From a virus, in IMG/VR virus record IMGVR_UViG_3300046167_000389, positions 1 through 58,521 of that record: a stretch of DNA of 58,521 nucleotides. One strand, written 5' to 3'. The number at the start of each line of letters is the position of its first letter. The first letter of the stretch is position 1. Shown here piece by piece: positions 39,879 to 48,004 of this stretch. The notes under the pieces are model-generated. The model was given only the letters and a program-made list of their open reading frames with translations. It made no database searches and was not told where the DNA came from. A program made the translations under genes and the position numbers.

Positions 39879-42668
39879 TTAACCTTTCACTATTAGCTTA
39901 GTTGCAGACACAGCGGTTCCTGCAAATACGCTTGGGTTTGAAGGGGTTAAGCCCACCCCACCAGTTGTTTGAACGTAATATTTTTGCCCCGCTGTAATGC
40001 TGCTTTGTGCATCATCCACAGAGCCTGCAATTTGGATTGTTGCAGTTTGTCCATTTGTGTAGGCTGCGTCAGAAATACCTATAAAGTTTTCGGCAGTCAG
40101 ATTTGTTGTGATATTGCTGACATCAACCATCTGCACTTTCGATGCGCCGGTACTTTCTGAGCTAGTCGTTGAGACTGCAAATTGCTCTGTATCTGGATCA
40201 TAAACTGGCGTTGCAATATACGCTAGCGCTGCCGCCACATCTTCACGACTAGCTGCGCTAATACTATTACTTGTAACAGTTATCTTTCTCATTTTTATTG
40301 AAGCATTCAGAGCGTAAAAATAATAAGGTGTTGAAATAGCATCGTTGTAACACAGTACACCATGTTCAGCGTTGTCTGAGTCAGGAATTTCAAGCGTACT
40401 CTCTGTTGTAATAGTTGTTCCACTGACGCTTAAAAGCGACAGATACCCCCTACCACTATGTCGATACGAAGTAAGCCAACGTGATACGTTTGGGCAATAA
40501 ACAATAGACATTCTGTTAAATGAGTTATAACTACCGCCAATCTGTGTGGTACTCCCTGCGGTCACACTTGTGCCAGATATGGTCATCGCAGTTGCATAAG
40601 CGTAGTAACTTCCTGTTGAAGCATAAAGGCAAACTACTGTACCAGAGCCGTTACTAACCAAACGGGGTTTTCTTGATAAGACTGTAGATAAACGAACAGA
40701 ACTGCCGTAAGAAATAGACGTAGAGCTAACTGTTGCTACAAGCGCTCGTAAACGATTACTATCACCACCATCACGGCCCGCCACAATGATTTTGCCTGAT
40801 CCTGAATCGTAACAAGCTCCAACAGAATAACAAGTGCTGCTGCTGAACGGCTGAAATGCTGAACTAAAGCTTATTGACGTACCGCTAACCGTTCCTATTT
40901 TTTGGTAGGCTATGGTGTTTGCGGAATATGTAACAACAATTTTACCTAAGCCTGAGTGGTAGTCCGTACTGTTGCCAAATTCGGTACTAAGCACTGACCC
41001 TGAGTGAAACACAACAGGCGTACCAAAACTAATTGATGTACCAGATATTGTCCCGACTACGGCTGTGCCATATGAGCTATTGTTTGCGTCAACGTAACAG
41101 TAGATTACTTTATTATTTGCAGTATCATAGCAGCCACCACAACTATATTTTGAATGCTCATTCCCTGTTAGTTCTACTTGAGATCCAATAGATGTCGATT
41201 GCGAACCAGATACGGCCGATACTGTTCCGTCAGAATTAACTACTACTGTATCACCATTAGCCAAAGTACCACTAGCCACAGCTTCTAATGAACCGCCGCC
41301 GCCACCACCAGCGGCATCAGCAAACTCTAACGCATTAGCCCCGCTATTCATCTGCAAAACTTGACCCGCTGTGCCTAAGCTTGAAGGAGTGTCAGATAGG
41401 TCTACTATATTATTAGGAGTGCTGGCGAGCGAGCCGTGTTCAACCACCTCAACAACATCGTCAGCTACAAAAGCTGAAAAGCCTGTAATTGTAGTGCCGT
41501 TGCTTGCTGTAAAATCTTCACCACCGCCACGAAGCTTAACGCCGTTTTTATAGACTGCTACTTTATCAGGGGTGTAGTTTACCGTTACAGAAGTCTCTCC
41601 CGCATTCGGCTCAAGAAACGTGCTACTGTAAGGACTAGCAAATGGTGCGCCATATTCAACAACTTCTACAACATCGTCTTCAGCCGTTGCGCTAATAGTA
41701 ATCTGCGTGTCAGTAGCAGTGACTTCGCTATCTTGTAGTTTCACACCATTGAGAAACACCGAAATGTTTTCAGCTTTCCAAGAACCAGTAAAAGCAGTTT
41801 CACCATCAGAAGAAACTACAGTCTTTGTAGTGGTAATAGGTACTAAAGAGCCGCCGGTAGAACTACTGCCACTAGCCGTAACTACACCAGAGCCATCTAT
41901 AGATAAACCTGTGCCAATCTTAATCCCGCCAAGCGCAGAGCTAGAGGCGGTAGGCAGAACGTAATTATTTGCGCTGGTAGCTACGCCATCTAGCTTTGTC
42001 TTATCAGACGAGGACATAAGGCCAGCGGCTGATGTTGTGGCGTTAGAATAGCTAGTGCTGCCTACGTTTATCGTGCCGCCCATACCACTGTGATTGGTGC
42101 AGTAATAATAAAGGGTGCTGGGCGCATCCTGCTCTAGTTTTACTTCAACGTACTTAGACCCAACTACGGTTACGCCCGTGGTAAACTGTGAGCTATTGGC
42201 GGCATCAGCTTGAGTAGCCAACCGGAATGGATGACTTGAGTTAGTGCTATCAGAAACATCAAAGCGGTAGGTAACAGACGGCACTAAAGTAATCGTCTGA
42301 TTAGCAGTACCATCAATCAGGTAGTTGCCGCCCGATACAGTAACCGTAATATCAGCGTAGAGCAGATCAAGATCGTCTGCAGAAGCGCTAATAAAGACCT
42401 TGGCGCTGCCAGATAGATTGAGCAAGCTGCCGGTAGATGAGCTAGTTAGAACCCGTGTGAGAGTAGAATTGCTGCCGCCATTGTGCGTGTATACACCTGT
42501 AGATACCTCCCATGCTGTGCCATCTTCAATTACCAGCCGTACTGTATGGCCGTCTAAAGACGAAGGCACAGACTGATACCCAGCCTCTGCGGAAGCTAGA
42601 GTAACAGTACCTGTGCCTGAAGTGCCGGTATCAACGGCAACCTTTACACGATCAGCGAAGCGAGCCAT
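39879..42668 (-). CDS. Large fibre/structural protein with cupredoxin-like segment, 929 aa
   Basis: The N-terminal 90 residues (MARFADRVKVAVDTGTSGTG, then a DGHTVRLVIEDGTAWEV strand) are typical of marine phage virion proteins. Residues 105-210 resemble a cupredoxin fold (TYRFDVSDSTNSSHPFRLAT; TLYYYCTNHSGMGG), with the His and Cys-x2-His of a copper-site-like motif. Two Ig-like repeats with VEVVEYG / VEVVEHG ends follow at about 290-410, then a beta-propeller-like region from about 480 to the end. The frame is intact. Likely a side fibre or adhesin. Confidence 0.7.
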   Translation of the reverse strand: MARFADRVKVAVDTGTSGTGTVTLASAEAGYQSVPSSLDGHTVRLVIEDGTAWEVSTGVYTHNGGSNSTLTRVLTSSSTGSLLNLSGSAKVFISASADDLDLLYADITVTVSGGNYLIDGTANQTITLVPSVTYRFDVSDSTNSSHPFRLATQADAANSSQFTTGVTVVGSKYVEVKLEQDAPSTLYYYCTNHSGMGGTINVGSTSYSNATTSAAGLMSSSDKTKLDGVATSANNYVLPTASSSALGGIKIGTGLSIDGSGVVTASGSSSTGGSLVPITTTKTVVSSDGETAFTGSWKAENISVFLNGVKLQDSEVTATDTQITISATAEDDVVEVVEYGAPFASPYSSTFLEPNAGETSVTVNYTPDKVAVYKNGVKLRGGGEDFTASNGTTITGFSAFVADDVVEVVEHGSLASTPNNIVDLSDTPSSLGTAGQVLQMNSGANALEFADAAGGGGGGSLEAVASGTLANGDTVVVNSDGTVSAVSGSQSTSIGSQVELTGNEHSKYSCGGCYDTANNKVIYCYVDANNSSYGTAVVGTISGTSISFGTPVVFHSGSVLSTEFGNSTDYHSGLGKIVVTYSANTIAYQKIGTVSGTSISFSSAFQPFSSSTCYSVGACYDSGSGKIIVAGRDGGDSNRLRALVATVSSTSISYGSSVRLSTVLSRKPRLVSNGSGTVVCLYASTGSYYAYATAMTISGTSVTAGSTTQIGGSYNSFNRMSIVYCPNVSRWLTSYRHSGRGYLSLLSVSGTTITTESTLEIPDSDNAEHGVLCYNDAISTPYYFYALNASIKMRKITVTSNSISAASREDVAAALAYIATPVYDPDTEQFAVSTTSSESTGASKVQMVDVSNITTNLTAENFIGISDAAYTNGQTATIQIAGSVDDAQSSITAGQKYYVQTTGGVGLTPSNPSVFAGTAVSATKLIVKG

Positions 42669-42677
42669 GCTGGTTCC

Positions 42678-43859
42678 TTAATCTAACTTGATAACGAAAT
42701 CGCCAATGCCAAATCGAAGTATATCTCCGCTGTTCACACTGCGAGCAGTAGTCAAAGCTCCTGTGAGAATAGGGTCTTTAGATTTACGGTAGGTAGCACT
42801 TGCGTTACTAGTGTATTGAGTTGCAGAACCATAGGTTGAAGTGCTTCCAAGCGTTCCACGATAGATGCCCCAGTGCGTTACTGATCCTGTCCAATTGCCT
42901 GTGGCTTCTGGAAAAGCAATCGCAGAGGTGTTTGATATAGAGGTTACTCCGCTGCCATCAGTGGTCGGAGTGCCAAATACGTTAGCAGAAGGGCTAATAA
43001 GTACCTGTCTTGAGTATCCGTTACCATCAAATTCGCCTGTAGACCCAGAGGAAGAAGCCGCTACTGAACCAACATTACTACCGGGGTCACTTCGATATAA
43101 GCCTAGATATAGGTAGGTATCGGACACTGTAGCGTTCTGAGAAGCGTTACCATTTTGGCGAGTATAAGTTGAACCTACGTAGGGTAAAAAACAATTACCT
43201 ATAAAGGTATTTCGGTTTTTATAATGCGCTTGGATCTGTTGCATCCCTGTACTGGTATCGCCTGACGTTCCATTATAATACGCCCAATCGGTCTGACCGT
43301 AAGAAGCACCCGAAGCAGTTGTACCCCCGCCCGTAGGCTCTGGAATAAATCCTAATCTACGTGCGAGTTGTCTGCGCCATTCAGTAGCAGCTTCATATAA
43401 CGTATAATCAGTGTCGTTAGCTACAGTTACTGTACCAGATCCTACGCCCCATCTATTCGGAAAGGTAATATCAAACTGACCGCTGGCAATTCTGAATTGA
43501 TCTCCAGAAGCCACGCCTACGCCGCTATTTAACGATCCAGACATTAGGAAATAAGACGAGCCTGTATTTGTTGCATCCGTCCATAATGACCAGTGTGATA
43601 CAGTTCCCCAAGAGCCGCTTGCTTCGGCAAAATCTATGGCAGAAGAATTGGTTATATTGTCATTGGTATCAAAGCCAAATTTACTAGAAACAGAAACACG
43701 GGCGTAGCCATTCCCAGAGATCTCGTTTGAGCCTGTATTCCCATCAAGCGGATCTCCAGTATGTAGGCCCAACCACATCCCAGTAGGAATCGAAAATTCA
43801 GCCTTTTTAAAGAGGTGCTTGATCAGGGCAAGCTCTAGATTATCACTGAGAATAGCCAT
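42678..43859 (-). CDS. Structural protein with two copies of the 43872-gene domain, 393 aa
   Basis: Residues 1-135 and 235-393 each follow the pattern of the single-domain neighbour (43872-44267): a GLHTGDP or GLYRSDP strand, a GNGYAR or GNGYSR strand, SNTSAIAFPEATG-like and a GDQFRIASGQFDI or GDILRFGIGDFVI end. A linker of about 100 residues separates the copies. Such domains are found in phage tail or decoration proteins. The three copies in adjacent genes point to local duplication. Confidence 0.75.
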   Translation of the reverse strand: MAILSDNLELALIKHLFKKAEFSIPTGMWLGLHTGDPLDGNTGSNEISGNGYARVSVSSKFGFDTNDNITNSSAIDFAEASGSWGTVSHWSLWTDATNTGSSYFLMSGSLNSGVGVASGDQFRIASGQFDITFPNRWGVGSGTVTVANDTDYTLYEAATEWRRQLARRLGFIPEPTGGGTTASGASYGQTDWAYYNGTSGDTSTGMQQIQAHYKNRNTFIGNCFLPYVGSTYTRQNGNASQNATVSDTYLYLGLYRSDPGSNVGSVAASSSGSTGEFDGNGYSRQVLISPSANVFGTPTTDGSGVTSISNTSAIAFPEATGNWTGSVTHWGIYRGTLGSTSTYGSATQYTSNASATYRKSKDPILTGALTTARSVNSGDILRFGIGDFVIKLD

Positions 43860-43871
43860 CAGTCGCTCCTA

Positions 43872-44267
43872 TTAGTCAATATTGATGTCTAAATCGCCAG
43901 CCGGTATGCGGAAAATATCTCCGGTTGAAATAGCCTTGTCGCTCGTAAGCTGGGCATGAACGATCATGTCACTGGCTGTACCGCCGGTAGCCGCTGGCAT
44001 AATCATAACCGCAATCACTGTTCCGTAGTCTGCGGTAGCTTCGGGAAACTCGATAGCCGAGGTGTTGGAAGCGTTGTTTCCACTTACCGTGAACGCCGCT
44101 GTCTGACGGGCATACGCCGTACCAGAGGTAGAAACTTCAGATCCGAGTGCGGAATCCGTGGGATCTGTGGTGCATAAAGCCACGTACCAAGCTGTAGGCC
44201 GTGTGACTGAATCGGAAGTCAGCAAGTATTTTAAAGTATGGGTTTCAAATGCGTTCGAGAGGCTCAT
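43872..44267 (-). CDS. Single-domain structural protein, 131 aa
   Basis: The sequence LTSDSVTRPTAWYVALCTTD, then SGTAYARQTAAF, SNTSAIEFPEATADYGTV and GDIFRIPAGDLDINID matches a widespread phage virion family often annotated as tail fibre or minor structural protein. It is the single-domain relative of the two-domain protein just downstream. Its exact place in the virion is unknown. Confidence 0.75.
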   Translation of the reverse strand: MSLSNAFETHTLKYLLTSDSVTRPTAWYVALCTTDPTDSALGSEVSTSGTAYARQTAAFTVSGNNASNTSAIEFPEATADYGTVIAVMIMPAATGGTASDMIVHAQLTSDKAISTGDIFRIPAGDLDINID

Positions 44268-44283
44268 GTGTTTCTCCTGTTCC

Positions 44284-44655
44284 TCAAATCGTGATGGTGA
44301 AAGAGGAAACAGCTAACCTGTCTCCTACGAAAAGATTGACGTTGGTTAATGTGAGATCACCGCCGCCGCCTGTATTGGTTACAGTGCCTCTGAAGACTTC
44401 GGAGCCACCGCTAGTAAAGATTTTGAATTTGGTTGCCGTACCTGCATTGATCGTAGTGTCAGTGGTAATGGCGTTAGCAGAAACGGAGCCACTATCTGCG
44501 GCTCCGAATGCTGGGTTGGTTAAGGGCAGTGTCGCTAACTCAGTATCGGAAGCATCTAGGATTTGCAGAGTACCTGCAGAACCCCCACTATCGATATCGT
44601 CCACGATGCCGTTCAAGGCAGCATTCTTAGCACGATTGGTTAGACTGATTGCCAC
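44284..44655 (-). CDS. Head-proximal structural protein, 123 aa
   Basis: This is a beta-rich protein starting MAISLTNRAKNAALNGIVDD and ending FVGDRLAVSSFTITI, without charged clusters. It directly follows the major capsid gene, where head decoration or minor capsid proteins are commonly placed. I recall the N-terminal pattern in phage virion proteins but not a named family. Confidence 0.65.
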   Translation of the reverse strand: MAISLTNRAKNAALNGIVDDIDSGGSAGTLQILDASDTELATLPLTNPAFGAADSGSVSANAITTDTTINAGTATKFKIFTSGGSEVFRGTVTNTGGGGDLTLTNVNLFVGDRLAVSSFTITI

Positions 44656-44669
44656 TGCCCTTACCTAGC

Positions 44670-45728
44670 CTATGCGAGGTTGTAGTTCGCTGTGAACAAC
44701 GCTTCTGGGCGAAGAATCTTGCGCCCGTAGAGACTCATGCCGCGCACCACATCCGCGAATGTAGTAGGTGACCTGAAGGTCTCAGTCTTAGCAATCTGTT
44801 GAGCCGTAGCTACCGCAGATGCGTGACCAGCAACCATCACACCGAAGTTAGTCTCAGAGCCTGTGGAAAGTGCCACGCCAGCGCCTGTACCTTCGTAAGG
44901 AAGGTTGTTAGACTTGTAGATTGAGAACCCACGTAATGTTCCGGGCAACTTACCGTTACGCAGTTCATCACCGCCACCGAAGTCAGAATTAATCAACTTA
45001 CTTGATTCATCCATTAATACTTCTGCGAATACGGGGTCAATTACCAACCACCTTCCATCGCTGTCTACGTTAGCTTGATCCATTTGACGAGCAATACGGT
45101 TCAAGATTGCCAATGGTGAAGTGATACCACCCGCGCCACCGCCTACTGCGATTGGAATAGATGTTACTTCAGCGTCACCGCCAACATCTGATCCACCGAA
45201 GTCTGTGATGTCTAGCTTGTTAGCCGCCAACATCTCATCGTTACCAGCGTTAGTATCGGCTTTAGTACCGTTAATATCGCCAGACGCTGATCGACGCGCC
45301 CATGAAGATGGAGTCTTCCAACCTGCTAGGTAGCCAAGTACTTCTGCGTCCATTGTATCACGCAGTTTGTAACCAGCACGGTCACTTGCTAAATCGCCGA
45401 ACGAAACATGCGAGTGTGCTTCTTCAATATCGTCAATCGCAAACTGGAAGTAGTTCGCTTGGTCTACAACCATTGTGAAATCTGCGTCTGTAAGGTCTTG
45501 TGTTGCCAACGCAGTACCACGCTCATATGTCGTGATTGTGATATCTGGCTCTTTGATAATTTTAATGCTATCGCCGAAGTTACTAATTTCCCCGGTATAA
45601 TCAGTGTTAGTCACTGACTCGATAACAGAACTCTTGCGTAGAGCCTTCTGTACTTTTTTGCTATAAATTACCGGGGAGAAGTTCCCAGAGTTGAGATTTG
45701 TGTAGCCAGAGGCCTTTGGAAATGCCAT
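44670..45728 (-). CDS. Major capsid protein
   Basis: The 352-aa protein has the features of podovirus HK97-fold capsid proteins: an N-terminal segment (NFSPVIYSKKVQKALRKSSV), a spine region with ITITTYERGTALATQDL, the DQANYFQFAIDDIEEAHSHV segment, DGRWLVIDPVFAEVLM and the C-terminal RSPTTFADVVRGMSLYGRKI. It lies downstream of the scaffold, with an AAGGAG ribosome-binding site for high expression. Length is in the normal range. Confidence 0.9.
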   Translation of the reverse strand: MAFPKASGYTNLNSGNFSPVIYSKKVQKALRKSSVIESVTNTDYTGEISNFGDSIKIIKEPDITITTYERGTALATQDLTDADFTMVVDQANYFQFAIDDIEEAHSHVSFGDLASDRAGYKLRDTMDAEVLGYLAGWKTPSSWARRSASGDINGTKADTNAGNDEMLAANKLDITDFGGSDVGGDAEVTSIPIAVGGGAGGITSPLAILNRIARQMDQANVDSDGRWLVIDPVFAEVLMDESSKLINSDFGGGDELRNGKLPGTLRGFSIYKSNNLPYEGTGAGVALSTGSETNFGVMVAGHASAVATAQQIAKTETFRSPTTFADVVRGMSLYGRKILRPEALFTANYNLA

Positions 45729-46045
45729 TATAAATGCTCCTTGAATGAAATGGCTTAAATTGAACTTCTTAAATCAATTTGATTGTATGATTAGGTAGCG
45801 ATAATGACGCTGTACAATGTATTGTTAAATTGAAATAGAAGTAGCTATAACAGACAACGTAACATAGGTGGCAGTTCGTTAAGAGTATCGCAAAAGCGGG
45901 TCAAATCTCACTGGTAGACTTAGTATTATTATCTGGAGGGTTTGGTATAGGGTATACTGAATTAGTGTCTTATACCTAATTAATCAATGGTTTCATTATA
46001 ACACATCGATATAGTTACTGCAATAGTTAATTACTTTATTAGTTG
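45729..46045. other. Intergenic region before the capsid gene
   Basis: No gene is seen in these 317 bp. It contains an inverted repeat (GGTATA near 45944 and TATACC near 45972) in an AT-rich stretch, and the capsid ribosome-binding site at its left end. A capsid promoter is likely here, but I find no hexamer pair good enough to call. Confidence 0.5.
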
Positions 46046-46824
46046 TTAACGTGCAGCTCCTGAAATGTCGTATGAGAAAGTACCAGAAGAGATTGATGCA
46101 TTGATTGCCTCTTCATTAGCCTCATACTCACGGTCAGACATTTGCTGTACCATGCTTTCAGAGAAAGTAGATTTACCACCTGTTGATGGCGCAGATGAGG
46201 ATGTTCGTCCTACAGCCTGTGCCGCCGTCTTAGTGGTCTTACGTTTGCCCATATCTGACTTGTACAAATCAATTGTACGCGCCGCCCATGTAGCATCTGT
46301 GTTGTTCTTATAAACGCTATCTTGCATCGCAGAAGGTTGCATAGATACCCATTCATGGAACTTAGGGTCTTGCCGTATTCTGAGCGAAAGTCAGGATGTA
46401 GTTGCATAAGCTGTTGTTCTGCGCGTCTGCTTGTGTAAGAGTACGTTCAAATTTCTCTACTTGCTTTAAGACGCTCTTCGCCTTCTGCCAAGAGCTTCGT
46501 TAGCCCGCTTACGGCAATTGTATCAACGATTTTGCAACATCAGGGTAGCGTATTAGACCATGCCTCTACTTCCGCATCAGTCTTAGGGAAGCCTAATCTG
46601 CTTACGAGTAGCTGCGTCTAATTGTTTTTTAACTTCTGCTAATTCTTGATCCTTTTGATCACGTACCGTCTGGATATGACGCTGAATGTCCTGATAGCGT
46701 TTTTTGTAGCTTTCCTCTTCAGCATCTAATTGCTTGAGTGCTCGGTTCGCTGTTGATGCCATTTCTTCGCTGTAGTTAATATCTTCTTCCAGCTATCGGT
46801 GTCGATATACTTTTGTTTTTGCAT
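46046..46824 (-). pseudogene. Scaffolding protein, broken into several frames
   Basis: The start at 46824 (AAGGAAACACT before ATG) reads MQKQKYIDTDSWK. Following the best frame across several one-base breaks gives EEMASTANRALKQLDAEEES, YKKRYQDIQRHIQTVRDQKD, and FPKTDAEVEAWSNTLPDVAK. It ends with the intact frame 46342-46046, whose C-terminus includes QQMSDREYEANEEAI. Highly charged, coiled-coil, just upstream of the capsid: this fits a scaffold. At least five breaks lie within about 450 bp. Since a phage needs its scaffold, this is most likely local sequence error, but real decay cannot be excluded. Confidence 0.7.
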
Positions 46825-46863
46825 AGTGTTTCCTTTTGGGTCCGATAATTTTCGGGTATCCAA

Positions 46864-47473
46864 TTAAATTATGAATGCGTATTTTTGTTTTTTCAGCATT
46901 CCTTGGAGGTTTGATGTTTTAGAAGTTTCTTCTTCAGTTGCTTCTTCATCATCTAAAAGGTCATCTACTTCGACAGTTGATGCCTCTATGTCCATCTCTT
47001 CAGATGGTACATCTTCTGTGACTTCTTCGGCTTCCTCTACCTCTTCAACTTCTTCAGTATCAGCGTGTTGGATTAGTCCATCCATCTGCATAGACATGAG
47101 ACCCATCTCTGCCTCAGACTGCATCATCTGGATATGTTTTAAGCCGTGCCACTTAACTACGTGAGCAGGTAGTACATACTCGTCAGTACTTAGCTTTGCA
47201 TCGATATCATCACGCACATTCTCTGCGTTAGACCCTAGAGGAATAGGATTACCAGACACATCATCGTAGCCCATGATGCCGTCCATCATACCACCACCGC
47301 ACGACCCATCGCAGTCGCCTTCGCAACCACACGCCATACCGCCGTGATACATTTCTACCAGTTCATCCTTGTCGTAGCTTTCTGGCCAGCTTCTCCTTTT
47401 CACGGGTAGACAGCTTACCGTCTTGTTAGTGTCGGCTTTCTTCATCGTCTACTTGAAATTTCTTAGCTGCCAT
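46864..47473 (-). CDS. Virion-associated protein, Cys/Met- and acidic-rich (frame breaks near start)
   Basis: The likely start is the ATG at 47473 (MAAKKFQVDDEESR) behind GAGGGAAAAGAC. One or two breaks around 47375-47430 separate it from the intact body. The body has a Cys-rich stretch (CGCEGDCDGSCGGGMM), a conserved-looking EYVLPAHVVKWHGLKHIQMM segment and a long Glu/Asp tail ending LQGMLKKQKYAFII. I recall the LPAHVV-type segment from marine podovirus structural clusters, function unknown. The Cys cluster could bind metal. Confidence 0.6.
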
Positions 47474-47608
47474 GTCTTTTCCCTCTTGTGTGGTAATTCC
47501 TTTAGTGGCGGTAGCTACGCCGCCTAATGCAAAGCCCTTGCCCTTAATCGACTCCCAGACCGGACCCATGTTGAAGCCTAGCTTCTGACCGCCTAGCATC
47601 ACGCCCAT
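47426..47608 (-). CDS. Hypothetical Gly-rich protein, up to 60 aa
   Basis: The frame begins MGVMLGGQKLGFNMGPVWES and runs in frame into the start of the downstream gene (MAAKKF). A real stop was probably lost or displaced by an indel, for example the TAA just inside the next gene in another frame. It is Gly/Lys-rich. Frame continuity with TFRDVAKLG upstream (near 47625) suggests it could also be the C-terminal part of the gene at 47631-47783. Confidence 0.4.
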   Translation of the reverse strand: MGVMLGGQKLGFNMGPVWESIKGKGFALGGVATATKGITTQEGKDMAAKKFQVDDEESRH

Positions 47609-47630
47609 GAGACCTAGCTTCGCAACATCT

Positions 47631-47783
47631 CTAAAGGTTACTTACCATCCTCATCTCTGGCGTCTCTAAGGCATCCAAACGCTCCTGCTCCCCAAAGTCT
47701 TCTGGATAGCGTCCCCGTAACAACTTCTGCACCATCTCATAGAGGTCAACGAAGTACCTCTCGTATTCAGCTTGTTCGCTCAT
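47631..47783 (-). CDS. Hypothetical protein, 50 aa
   Basis: It reads MSEQAEYERYFVDLYEMVQK and continues helical to ALETPEMRMVSNL. The alternate frame at the end gives ARDEDGK and a stop, so its C-terminus is uncertain because of a possible indel near 47645. It lies in the scaffold-portal interval. No family is recognised. Confidence 0.5.
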   Translation of the reverse strand: MSEQAEYERYFVDLYEMVQKLLRGRYPEDFGEQERLDALETPEMRMVSNL

Positions 47784-47827
47784 AAAATTTCCTTGCAAGC
47801 GGTTAGTAAATGTAATAGCTAGGTGCT

Positions 47828-48004
47828 ATGAGTGATCCTGTAGATATTGAAAAACGTGATCGTATTATTGATGAAGTTTATAAGGCGATTAAAATGTGTA
47901 TTCCCGAAGATCAGGATGCGCCTTGGGCCGTAGACGGGCAAATTGAAAAAATATCAGATATGATAGATGCCGCTATGTTGCACTCATTAAACCGCCGCGG
48001 CTAA
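47828..48004 (+). CDS. Candidate small rightward gene inside the leftward late unit, 58 aa
   Basis: A complete plus-strand frame reads MSDPVDIEKRDRIIDEVYKA and ends DMIDAAMLHSLNRRG. It is a balanced helical composition unlike a shadow frame. The first 145 bp lie in otherwise non-coding sequence; the last 32 bp overlap the 3' end of the leftward 754-aa gene. The ribosome-binding site (TAGGTG) is modest and no clear promoter is seen. If real, it is the only rightward gene between 19237 and 58018. Confidence 0.5.
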   Translation: MSDPVDIEKRDRIIDEVYKAIKMCIPEDQDAPWAVDGQIEKISDMIDAAMLHSLNRRG

